DNA of 11,217 nt, taken from the NCBI GenBank assembly GCA_003552605.1, contig PUNN01000175.1, positions 1 to 11,217 on the forward strand. The letters are read 5' to 3'. Source of the stretch: Phycisphaeraceae bacterium (GTDB lineage: Bacteria > Planctomycetota > Phycisphaerae > Phycisphaerales > Phycisphaeraceae). Under the pieces are notes generated by a model that had not been told where the DNA came from, ran no database searches, and saw only the letters and a program-made list of their open reading frames with translations. Below, in pieces: positions 1 to 5,689 of the stretch. Each line of letters starts with the position of its first letter. The first letter of the stretch is position 1. Position numbers and translations under genes: made by a program.

Positions 1-434
1 CTCGCCGCGGCGGTGGCGTAGGCCCCGCCGCTGCCAATGCCGAGGATGCCGTCCGAGGGCTCGATGACATCGCCGGTGCCCGAGACCAGCAGGCTTGTCG
101 AGCGGTCGGCCACGGCGAGCAGGCTCTCAAGCCGGCGAAGCATCCGGTCGGTGCGCCAGAGCTTGGCCAGCTCGACGGCAGCGCGTTTGATGTTGGCCGG
201 TGAACTCTTGAGCTTGTCCTCGAATTTCTCCAGCAGAGAGAAGGCGTCGGCCGCGGCCCCGGCAAAGCCGAGCAGGACACCACCGTTGTCGGCCCCGCCC
301 GAGTCGAGCTTGCGCACCTTCACGGCGTCGCTCTTGGCGACGATGGTGTTCATCGTCACCTGCCCATCGCCGGCGATGGCCACCTCCTGCCCCCGCCGCA
401 CCGAAAGCACGGTTGTTGCATGGATTGCATTCAT
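1..434 (-). CDS. hslV: ATP-dependent protease peptidase subunit HslV (3' end outside window)
   Basis: HslV is the threonine peptidase of the two-part HslUV (ClpYQ) cytoplasmic protease; the HslU ATPase unfolds substrates and feeds them into an HslV double ring. The 144 residues visible start MNAIHATTVLSVRRGG. Thr7, after a six-residue propeptide, aligns with the N-terminal nucleophile Thr1 of E. coli HslV. The AGDGQVT motif follows, and Lys40 aligns with active-site Lys33. Further family blocks are GFAGAAADAFSLLEKFE, AAVELAKLWRTDRMLRRLE, LLAVADRSTSLLVSGTGDV and GIGSGGAYATAAA. The family is usually about 175 residues, so roughly 30 residues are missing beyond base 1. The ATG at 434 is chosen because it gives a short cleavable propeptide; no clear Shine-Dalgarno site precedes it. 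hslU would be expected downstream, outside the window. Identification is firm. Confidence 0.96.
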   Translation of the reverse strand, partial: MNAIHATTVLSVRRGQEVAIAGDGQVTMNTIVAKSDAVKVRKLDSGGADNGGVLLGFAGAAADAFSLLEKFEDKLKSSPANIKRAAVELAKLWRTDRMLRRLESLLAVADRSTSLLVSGTGDVIEPSDGILGIGSGGAYATAAA

Positions 435-702
435 GGCAGCAGTCTACCCGATGGTCGCTGTCTTCGGGTAAGCCCCTGTGGGCATCGCTTACGGTGATAG
501 CGCCGTCCCCGCCGGGGCGGTGGTGATGTGACTGGAGCCTGGGATGCCGTGCTGAGCGGCATCGGCGTAATCCCGGGTTGTGGTGTCACTTGCGCCGTCT
601 CAATCGCACCGATTCGCTGATGCTGAATCATAGGGTTCGACGTTCGCGTCCTCGGGGGCATTGTCCGCTTCGGGGGTGGGGGCGGTGCGGTCCATGCTGT
701 TA

Positions 703-735
703 TGTCGCAAAACCGCCGATTCCGGTGACGCAAAA
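703..735 (+). repeat. Short direct repeat, TGTCGCAAAA / TGACGCAAAA
   Basis: TGTCGCAAAA at 703-712 recurs as TGACGCAAAA at 726-735 (9 of 10 bases), with starts 23 bp apart. The pair lies at the edge of the AT-rich island upstream of the first prepilin-like gene. It could be a two-site regulator-binding element; short repeats of this size also arise by chance. Confidence 0.3.
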
Positions 736-907
736 ATAGTCGTTTGGCCTGCTATCTTCTTGTTGAAACATGGCTTACAATATTCTGTGGAACGGCTACC
801 GGTGTGGACGATCTACTGTTTCGGGGGGTAGGTGCGGGGAGGAGTAAGGGTGGTCGCCTCGGGGTGAGGAGCTGCCGGGGACGTGGTTGTCCGGGGCACT
901 CGCGTGT

Positions 908-940
908 GGGGTGGGGGAAGTCCGGGAGGTACCGGGGGGG
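908..940 (+). promoter_or_regulatory. G-quadruplex-type motif in the leader of the first prepilin-like gene
   Basis: Four G-runs of at least three (908-911, 913-917, 924-926, 934-940) are separated by loops of 1, 6 and 7 bases, meeting the usual G3+N1-7 rule. The motif lies on the coding strand, 52 bases before the chosen start codon, inside a longer G-rich stretch (823-940). Formation in vivo and any regulatory effect are inference. Confidence 0.4.
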
Positions 941-992
941 AGTGTGTACCGATGTTCAGATGGAACCTGTCTTCAGATGGAGATGTTGCCAA

Positions 993-1820
993 ATGTCGCA
1001 ACGCAGCATGGCTTACCCGCGCGGCCGTGGCCGCGGTTTTACCCTCATCGAACTGCTCGTGGTGATCTCGATCATCGCGCTGCTGATTGCCCTGTTGCTG
1101 CCGGCGCTCGCGGCCGTGCGGGAAGCGGCGTTCCGGACGGAGAACGCGGCGAACCTGCGCAGCGTGATCCAGTCGATCCATGGACATGCCACGGATAACA
1201 ACGGCTACTTCGTCGGCCGACGATCCAACGGCAACTGGTTGACGACCGTGGCCGGGAGGCACCGGGAGGCGGATGAGCGTCACATGGGCAAGCATGTGCA
1301 GGCGCGGTACTGGCTGCTGCTCGAGGGGATGTACATGGACCCGGAGGCGCTGATCAGTCCTTACGAGGGACGTGATGATCCCGAGCATCAGCGGGAGCAG
1401 TGGAATGCCGAGGAAGGTTCGGATGGCTTCGAAATGGACAACTACTCGTATGCACTGCTGGCGCCACAATGGCGCAACAGTGCCGAGGAGACGGAGGAGA
1501 TGCGACAGGCGCGTGTTAACGAGTGGAGCAATACCTACAACAGCGAGGCGATCATTGCCGGGCACCGGAATTTCGCAACCAATCCACACGCGGGCGGAGG
1601 CAACCCCCAGTGGTATGACGGCGAGGACTGGGAAAGTGCGTTCGGCCGCAACGATGGCAGTGTGGTGACGATCGGCCATTACATCCAGCGGACGCGTTAC
1701 GATGGTATCCTCAGCGAGGAAGACAACATCTTCAACACACGGCAGCGTGGCGCTGAGGGCGTGGGCGGCCTGATTCATCGCGGCATTGCGGTGGACCGGC
1801 CGCAGTGGGACCACTGGTAA
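993..1820 (+). CDS. Prepilin-like protein (type II secretion/type IV pilus pseudopilin family), copy A
   Basis: This is a 275-residue protein with a type III (class IV pilin) signal: a basic 15-residue leader ending Arg-Gly, then FTLIELLVVISIIALLIALL with the conserved Glu at +5 (E20). This segment is both the prepilin peptidase site and the membrane/assembly helix. The rest is a soluble domain with many acidic and aromatic residues. It includes NNGYFVG, NYSYALLAPQW, a WYDGEDWE...FGRNDGSV block that resembles the C-terminal DG motif of planctomycete pilin-like proteins, and a terminal RPQWDHW. The ATG at 993 is chosen because a GGAG (979-982) sits 10 bases upstream and the leader length then equals that of the paralogue at 3384-4247. 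ATGs at 960 and 1008 are alternatives. It may be a minor pseudopilin or an exported surface protein; the exact role cannot be read from sequence. Confidence 0.88.
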   Translation: MSQRSMAYPRGRGRGFTLIELLVVISIIALLIALLLPALAAVREAAFRTENAANLRSVIQSIHGHATDNNGYFVGRRSNGNWLTTVAGRHREADERHMGKHVQARYWLLLEGMYMDPEALISPYEGRDDPEHQREQWNAEEGSDGFEMDNYSYALLAPQWRNSAEETEEMRQARVNEWSNTYNSEAIIAGHRNFATNPHAGGGNPQWYDGEDWESAFGRNDGSVVTIGHYIQRTRYDGILSEEDNIFNTRQRGAEGVGGLIHRGIAVDRPQWDHW

Positions 1821-1849
1821 GGGCGACTGGAATCGGAAAGTTGTCGCCC
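1821..1849 (+). terminator. Stem-loop directly after prepilin copy A
   Basis: GGGCGAC (1821-1827) and GTCGCCC (1843-1849) form a perfect 7-bp stem around a 15-base loop, starting on the base after the TAA stop. There is no T-run behind it, so it may be a weak or factor-assisted terminator or an mRNA 3'-end stabiliser. The second prepilin gene has no counterpart. Confidence 0.4.
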
Positions 1850-1865
1850 CCCGGAAGCGGGTCTC

Positions 1866-1926
1866 GCGATCGCTTTGCGGCGCTGTGTACGCCGCGGCGT
1901 CGGTGTGAGGTGGGCCCGGTACATGG
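1866..1926. repeat. Segment homologous to the 3' flank of prepilin copy B
   Basis: Reading GCGATCGCTTTGCG, then ACGCCGCGGCGT, then GGGCCCGGTACATGG, this stretch matches 4274-4332 (GCGATTGCTTTGCG, ACGCCGCGGCGT, GCGCCCGGTAATGG) in the same order and at the same relative place downstream of the paralogous prepilin gene. In copy B it overlaps the last codons of the minus-strand PilZ-type gene. Here no intact gene is attached, so this looks like the remnant of a duplication end point. Its GCGGCG/CGCCGC also form a 6-bp hairpin. Confidence 0.5.
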
Positions 1927-2251
1927 AAAGTGGCATGGTCCGCGGCCGTGTGTCCCCTGTGGCTGATGGCCATGGAGTGAACATCCGCCGCGGGCCGTCA
2001 TGGCCATCGGCTGCGGCCACCCCGGAAGCCGCCGATGCGGCCTGCCAAATTGGCACCTGCATGCGCTCGCGCTGATTGCTCCCCTGAAGTGGGCTTGGGT
2101 GCGAATTGCGCTGTCGAGTCAAGGTAACCCCGCGGGGACTCGCTCAGTGCCACGCGAACGACCATCTCATCCACCTCCCGTTCGGCGAGCCCGGTCAGGC
2201 CGGCCGCATCGGTGGGTGCCCGTCCGAGCAGCCGCCAGGGGCTCTTGCGGC

Positions 2252-2281
2252 TTCACCGCAGGCGTCCCATATCTGTAAAAT
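2252..2281 (+). promoter_or_regulatory. Possible promoter of the PEP-CTERM gene
   Basis: TTCACC (2252-2257) and TAAAAT (2276-2281) are 18 bases apart and resemble a housekeeping-sigma -35/-10 pair with two -35 mismatches. They lie where the sequence turns AT-rich. This would give a leader of roughly 110 bases. Sigma preferences of this organism are unknown, so this is tentative. Confidence 0.25.
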
Positions 2282-2317
2282 ATTCATCCCAAATCCGCTA
2301 TAGCCAATGGGCGGAAT

Positions 2318-2362
2318 GTGGGGTATGCTTCCAGCATAGAGTTGGGGTCACGTACGGCCCCA
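2318..2362 (+). promoter_or_regulatory. Leader elements before the PEP-CTERM gene: shared motif, inverted repeat, hairpin
   Basis: GTGGGGTATGCT (2318-2329) closely resembles GTGGGGGTACGCT at 3352-3364 upstream of prepilin copy B. TATGC-TTCCA-GCATA (2324-2338) is a perfect 5-bp inverted repeat. TGGGGTC (2343-2349) and GGCCCCA (2356-2362) can pair around ACGTAC. These could be operator or RNA elements; function is not shown. Confidence 0.3.
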
Positions 2363-2396
2363 GCCACGACAGGAGTCTTTTGAAGGAGATTGACCG

Positions 2397-3101
2397 ATGA
2401 CTAAGTGTTTACCGTTCTGGATGGCTTCGGCGTCGGCGTTGTTGCTTTCCCTGCCGGCCGATGGCGCATTGATCGACTACGATTTCACCGATTCAGATCA
2501 GGTGGGCGAGTGGGAGTTCAGTACCGAATCGACCACGGATGGTGTGGGCTCGCAGGGCTGGGTAGGCCCAGGTACTCAGTTCAATTTCGGCCCCCATGAC
2601 GGTGTGATGCGCTGGCGCCCACATCACACCGATACGAGCGGAGACCAGGCGGCCATCGGGTGGGTGGATATCAGCGATGCGATGGACTTGTCGGGTTGGG
2701 AACTTCAGACCACTGGGATTGGTGCCAACAGGGCCGCGGTTGCCGTTTCGATGCTGGTGATCTACGAGGACAATGGGGATGCCAGATATGCGGTGTCGGA
2801 CGATTCCATCCGCACCAGCACAGGTGAGTCATCCCCGATACCCGGTCAGTGGGGGCTAGATGATCTGACGTTCAGGTCGCTGGACCCCGATGACCTGCTG
2901 GCCGGACCCGGCGCAGAAGTAGATACCTCGAGCGTGCTCGCGAACGTAACGGGCGTCGGCTATTACTCCGCCTTCGAGGGTCAGAGTTGGATGGCTGACC
3001 ATGCGACACAGATCGACAGCTTCACGGTGATCCCCGAGCCGGCTAGCCTGGCGCTGCTGGGCCTCGGAGGGCTTGTTCTGCTTCGACGCCGTAGAAGCTA
3101 G
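2397..3101 (+). CDS. PEP-CTERM sorting domain exported protein
   Basis: This is a 234-residue protein with a Sec-type signal peptide (about residues 1-24, hydrophobic ASALLLSLPADGA) and a C-terminal PEP-CTERM tail: VIPEPASLALLG with P213-E214-P215, a transmembrane segment to about 229, then RRRRS. In such proteins the tail is recognised by an exosortase/archaeosortase, which removes it during surface or envelope sorting. The middle (25-210) is acidic, rich in Asp, Ser and Gly and probably beta-rich, with no family I can name. The start is supported by AAGGAG (2383-2388) eight bases before the ATG. The gene appears to be its own transcription unit: a spacer and possible promoter lie upstream and a strong terminator lies at 3188-3214. 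It sits between two paralogous prepilin-like genes, which may or may not be functional linkage. No exosortase is visible in this window. Confidence 0.9.
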   Translation: MTKCLPFWMASASALLLSLPADGALIDYDFTDSDQVGEWEFSTESTTDGVGSQGWVGPGTQFNFGPHDGVMRWRPHHTDTSGDQAAIGWVDISDAMDLSGWELQTTGIGANRAAVAVSMLVIYEDNGDARYAVSDDSIRTSTGESSPIPGQWGLDDLTFRSLDPDDLLAGPGAEVDTSSVLANVTGVGYYSAFEGQSWMADHATQIDSFTVIPEPASLALLGLGGLVLLRRRRS

Positions 3102-3104
3102 AGC

Positions 3105-3172
3105 CTTCGACGGCCCTTGTTGTCCGACGCGAACCGCCGTGTCGCTGGCTGGCGACATCAGGGCCATCGAAG
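3105..3172 (+). other. Structured 3' UTR of the PEP-CTERM mRNA
   Basis: CTTCGACGGCCCT (3105-3117) pairs with AGGGCCATCGAAG (3160-3172) at 12 of 13 positions. Inside it TGTCGC (3140-3145) pairs with GCGACA (3152-3157) around TGGCTG. The element starts three bases after the stop codon and precedes the terminator. It could protect the mRNA end or be the body of a 3'-derived small RNA; neither is demonstrated. Confidence 0.4.
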
Positions 3173-3187
3173 CACAGGCGACATTCG

Positions 3188-3214
3188 AGGCGCCCCCCGG
3201 TGGGGGGCGCCTTT
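3188..3214 (+). terminator. Rho-independent terminator after the PEP-CTERM gene
   Basis: AGGCGCCCCCC (3188-3198) and GGGGGGCGCCT (3202-3212) form a perfect 11-bp GC-rich stem with a three-base GGT loop, followed by TTTG. The T-tract is short but the stem is very strong. It would isolate the PEP-CTERM transcript from prepilin copy B. Confidence 0.75.
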
Positions 3215-3327
3215 GCCATAAAGAAGAGAACGCATCGTCTGACTGAGCAACGAAACTTTTTTGCCACGCCTAGGGGTTTTGCAGTCCCGCGTGTGGCGAG
3301 CCGAGCAGGGTTAGCATTCGTAGTATT

Positions 3328-3366
3328 GGGGGCTGATTCCGGGGGCTGGCAGTGGGGGTACGCTCT
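3328..3366 (+). repeat. Three G5-led units at exact 13-base spacing upstream of prepilin copy B
   Basis: GGGGG begins at 3328, 3341 and 3354. The first two units share GGGGGCTG; the third continues GGGGGTACGCT. The array ends two bases before the AAAGGAG ribosome site (3368-3374) of the downstream gene, so it would be either promoter or leader sequence. Confidence 0.4.
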
Positions 3367-3383
3367 GAAAGGAGAATTCGACC

Positions 3384-4247
3384 ATGGCCAAGAGTGGAAC
3401 GACGATGTGGCGGCCGCGCCCGGGTGCATTCACCCTGATCGAGTTGCTGGTGGTCATTTCGATCATCGCGCTGCTGATTGCCCTGTTGCTGCCGGCGCTT
3501 CAGGCGGTGCGTGAGAATGCGATGCGCGCGGTCAATGCGTCCAACGTGCGGAGCCTGCTTCAAGCCCTTCACGCCCAAGGGGCGGACAACAACGGCTATT
3601 TCGTGGGCTACAACAGCCGGGGCAATTTCATCAACACCGGGCGAGGGAGGTTTGGCCTTGCTGGGCGCGAGGCGGGTATGAACACGCAGCGGCGGTACTG
3701 GGAGTTGGTCGAGGGCCGCTATACCGATCCTGCTGCCCTGATCAGTCCTTTCGAGTACCGCCATGATTACGATGAGGATTGGGAGGCTGAACCTCATAGA
3801 CGCGACCCCAAACGGGAAGTCTTCGAAGGAAACGACATACAGGACTTCGGCCGGCACAACTACTCCTATGCATTGCTGGCCCTGCAATGGATGAACAGCA
3901 ACGATCTCGGTGGTGAGACCTATCGCGATGCCCGCCGCGCCGAGTGGCGCACTTCAGCAGGCAGCCAGGCCATCCTTGCCGGGGATCGGGATGCGGGGAT
4001 GATCTTTTGGCACGGTGTGGGTGCGGACCCCACCTGGTACGATGGTGAGGCATGGGAAGGCCACTTCGGCCGGGGCGATGGGAGCGTGAGTTTTGGCGAT
4101 TACGAGCAGACCACACGCTACGGTGGCATCTGGACCGAATACGACAACATCTTTTCTTCCCATGCCAACCATGCCGGTGGGCCCGGGGCGCTGACTCACC
4201 GCAGCATTGCCGTCGGCCGGCCGCAGTGGGATCACTGGAGCCATTGA
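3384..4247 (+). CDS. Prepilin-like protein (type II secretion/type IV pilus pseudopilin family), copy B
   Basis: This 287-residue paralogue of the protein at 993-1820 has a 15-residue leader ending Pro-Gly-Ala, then FTLIELLVVISIIALLIALL with Glu at +5 (E20). Ala rather than Gly precedes the cleavage site, a variant commonly met in planctomycete prepilins. Shared blocks with copy A include DNNGYFVG, RYW, DP.ALISP, NYSYALL, the WYDGE.WE..FGR.DGSV block, TRY.GI..E.DNIF, and the end RPQWDHW, here extended by SH. The start is firm: AAAGGAG (3368-3374) lies nine bases upstream. The gene converges on the PilZ-type gene, with only 48 bases between stop codons and no obvious terminator. It may be a pseudopilin of the machine encoded at 7661-11217 or a separately secreted protein. 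Confidence 0.9.
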   Translation: MAKSGTTMWRPRPGAFTLIELLVVISIIALLIALLLPALQAVRENAMRAVNASNVRSLLQALHAQGADNNGYFVGYNSRGNFINTGRGRFGLAGREAGMNTQRRYWELVEGRYTDPAALISPFEYRHDYDEDWEAEPHRRDPKREVFEGNDIQDFGRHNYSYALLALQWMNSNDLGGETYRDARRAEWRTSAGSQAILAGDRDAGMIFWHGVGADPTWYDGEAWEGHFGRGDGSVSFGDYEQTTRYGGIWTEYDNIFSSHANHAGGPGALTHRSIAVGRPQWDHWSH

Positions 4248-4273
4248 CGTGTAGGCCCCGGAGAGCCGATATT

Positions 4274-4332
4274 GCGATTGCTTTGCGACTGCTATTCACG
4301 CCGCGGCGTAGTTGAGATGCGCCCGGTAATGG
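4274..4332. repeat. 3' flank of prepilin copy B, homologous to 1866-1926
   Basis: This is the second copy of the flank described at 1866-1926. Here the sequence includes the stop codon and last codons of the minus-strand PilZ-type gene, so the duplicated segment evidently reached into the 3' end of that gene. Confidence 0.5.
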
Positions 4333-5483
4333 CAGGCGGCGGCACACAGTTCCAGAAGCGTCCGGGTGCAGCGGTCGGTTTCCGGGCCGTCGCCACCATC
4401 GATCGCAGTCAGTACCGCATTGGCGGCTTGGAAGATTGAGGGGTAGCCATAGGAGGCCGCGCTGCGGCCAAGCTGTGTCACGAGGCGGCCAAGCTCGCCG
4501 CGGGAATCCGGTCCGAGCAGCTTCTCGATCTGCAACATCTGCTCTTCGAGCGACTCGAGATAATTGAGCAGCATCGGCTGCATGGTGGGGTCCTGCCAGT
4601 GGGTGCTTTCCAGTGGCTCGGGTTCGCTGGCGTGGCCTTCTGCGGACAGGTGAGCCTGGAAAAGCTGTTGGACCTGCTCGATGTCGAAAGGCTTAGGCAG
4701 GGCCGCAACGGGGCCGGCCGGTTCGACGCCGGCGGTTTCAGCCGTGTCATCGCCCGGTCCCCACTGCACAAGGGGGCCGGTGAAGCCGCTTTCGCGTATG
4801 GCCATGGCGAGGTCGCCACGGGTCAGTATCGAAACGGGCCCAGCGGCTGAGGCGGGGTCGGCGATGATCACCATGTCGAAGTGTCCCTTTCGCACCATGT
4901 CCGGGCCCCGCGTGGGGTCCGCTGTCTCCACCACCTCGACACCGAGCTGGCCCGCCTGGAAGCTCAACAGCCGCCGGTCGGTGTCGATCGGTTCGATGCA
5001 CAGCAGTCGCCCTTGGAAGCGGGGGCGTGCGGCGGAGGCGGTTGTCATGTGCGCCGGTTCCTTGATGAACGGGTCGAGCGTGATCGCATCTGAGAACGAT
5101 GCCCCCACCTCGTGCAATCCACGTGCGATGTGCCGGCAATGCACGGTAAACCCCTCGCGCAGGACCGCTTCACCGGCTCGCGTCTTGAGGAAGAAGCGGC
5201 AAGGCGTCTCATCGTGAAGAAAGGCGCCGTGAAAGAAGCTGATGCCGCGATGGCTGATCGTCCGGGGCCGCACGAGGTAATTGGCAATACTGCCACCCGG
5301 GTGATTGACCTGGATGATGATGCCCCCTTCGACAAGGTAAGGAAACCGTGGTTCGATCCGCTTGTCGGGGCCTGCTGGTGGTTGCACCCCTTGATCGACA
5401 TCCCTGACCAGATCATGATATTGTTGCGTCGATAGTTTTACGCGATCAATGATCCTGGGTGTTTTCGACCCCTTCGCTTTCAT
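4296..5483 (-). CDS. PilZ domain protein with receiver-like and Hpt-like domains, both degenerate
   Basis: This is a 395-residue cytoplasmic protein with three regions. Residues 40-140 are PilZ-like: R42-I-E-P-R46 fits the c-di-GMP RxxxR motif, and T75-I-S-H-R-G80 fits [D/N]xSxxG except for Thr in place of Asp/Asn. Residues 155-278 resemble a response-regulator receiver (GRLLCIEPIDTDRRLL ... FDMVIIADP ... ALPKPFD). The conserved Lys is present (K264), but the phospho-Asp position holds A208 (with D209 next to it) and the acidic pair is reduced to E164. Residues 300-390 resemble an Hpt helical bundle. In the site TQLGRSAASYG the usual His-x-x-Lys-Gly is T336, G339, R340, so no phospho-His is available. 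The ATG at 5483 is preferred over GTG at 5489 because GAGGGG lies at proper spacing before it. It lies 206 bp downstream of the EAL-HDOD gene on the same strand. It probably binds a nucleotide and acts by protein contact. Confidence 0.75.
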   Translation of the reverse strand: MKAKGSKTPRIIDRVKLSTQQYHDLVRDVDQGVQPPAGPDKRIEPRFPYLVEGGIIIQVNHPGGSIANYLVRPRTISHRGISFFHGAFLHDETPCRFFLKTRAGEAVLREGFTVHCRHIARGLHEVGASFSDAITLDPFIKEPAHMTTASAARPRFQGRLLCIEPIDTDRRLLSFQAGQLGVEVVETADPTRGPDMVRKGHFDMVIIADPASAAGPVSILTRGDLAMAIRESGFTGPLVQWGPGDDTAETAGVEPAGPVAALPKPFDIEQVQQLFQAHLSAEGHASEPEPLESTHWQDPTMQPMLLNYLESLEEQMLQIEKLLGPDSRGELGRLVTQLGRSAASYGYPSIFQAANAVLTAIDGGDGPETDRCTRTLLELCAAACHYRAHLNYAAA

Positions 5484-5497
5484 GGTCACCCCTCAAC

Positions 5498-5516
5498 AGT
5501 GTTCAAGCACAACACT
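5498..5516. promoter_or_regulatory. Inverted repeat just upstream of the PilZ-type gene
   Basis: AGTGTT (5498-5503) and AACACT (5511-5516) are perfect inverted copies separated by CAAGCAC. The repeat ends 14 bases before the ATG at 5483, next to the ribosome site, and could be an operator or a small mRNA hairpin. No binding protein can be assigned. Confidence 0.3.
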
Positions 5517-5631
5517 CATGCTGGTATCCTTACGATTCACCGGTGGCCTGCTGACGGCGGAACCATCGGCGCATCTGCCATGTGGTTGAAACCCCGGGCA
5601 TTAGAGATGCGTATTTCGGAAGGCTGAGGGG

Positions 5632-5655
5632 CAAAATGCGTGGCACAGGCCATGC
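5632..5655 (-). terminator. Possible terminator after the EAL-HDOD gene
   Basis: On the minus strand GCATGGC and GCCACGC pair at six of seven positions around CTGT, followed by ATTTTG. The element starts 34 bases past the stop codon of the EAL-HDOD gene. The stem is short; if it works, the PilZ-type gene needs its own promoter. Confidence 0.35.
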
Positions 5656-5689
5656 AGACGTCGCGACTGGCACGGTTTATCACCGTTGC

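Larger units (their letters stand above)
435..992. other. Intergenic region between hslV and the first prepilin-like gene
   Basis: These 558 bases separate divergent genes and show no convincing coding sequence. Near hslV there is a palindromic stretch, GTAAGC at 468-473 and GCTTAC at 487-492, around an inner GCCC-CTGT-GGGC; its role is unknown. From about 700 to 790 the sequence becomes AT-rich (for example CAAAAATAG and TTACAATATTCT), unlike its surroundings, and is the most promoter-like part. No well-spaced -35/-10 pair stands out: TTGTTG at 760 and TATTCT at 781 are only 15 bases apart. From 823 to 945 the plus strand is packed with G-runs and would be the leader of the prepilin mRNA if transcription starts near 790. 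The prepilin frame stays open upstream of 993, but the encoded residues look like noncoding translation. Confidence 0.6.
1850..2396. other. Gene-poor spacer between prepilin copy A and the PEP-CTERM gene
   Basis: No confident gene is seen here. Contents: a segment homologous to the 3' flank of prepilin copy B (1866-1926); two copies of the palindrome ATGGCCAT (1966-1973 and 2000-2007); an inverted repeat CGAGTC...GACTCG (2115-2120/2137-2142) enclosing CCCCGCGGGG; and an AT-richer zone from about 2265 to 2340 that probably holds the promoter of the next gene. A possible 55-codon minus-strand reading frame (1998-2165) has a GGGAGG eight bases before its ATG but resembles nothing I recognise. 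The spacer may be partly decayed coding DNA. Confidence 0.5.

Noticed and set aside
37..471. Plus-strand reading frame over hslV
   Set aside because: It is a Ser/Ala-rich shadow of hslV, whose catalytic Thr and family blocks are plain on the other strand.
744..992. N-terminal extension of prepilin copy A
   Set aside because: It would bury the prepilin leader behind about 83 residues of Gly/Arg-rich sequence. The start at 993 has a ribosome site and gives the same 15-residue leader as copy B.
813..1973. Long minus-strand reading frame (386 codons) across prepilin copy A
   Set aside because: It is antisense to a clear prepilin-like gene, has a His/Pro/Arg-rich composition typical of shadow frames in GC-rich DNA, and shows no family motif.
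2115..2142. Inverted repeat CGAGTC...GACTCG enclosing CCCCGCGGGG as a terminator
   Set aside because: There is no T-run on either strand and no gene ending nearby, so it is mentioned only as part of the spacer.
3270..3887. Minus-strand frame opposite prepilin copy B
   Set aside because: It is antisense to a gene with a firm Shine-Dalgarno site and prepilin signature, and has no motif of its own.
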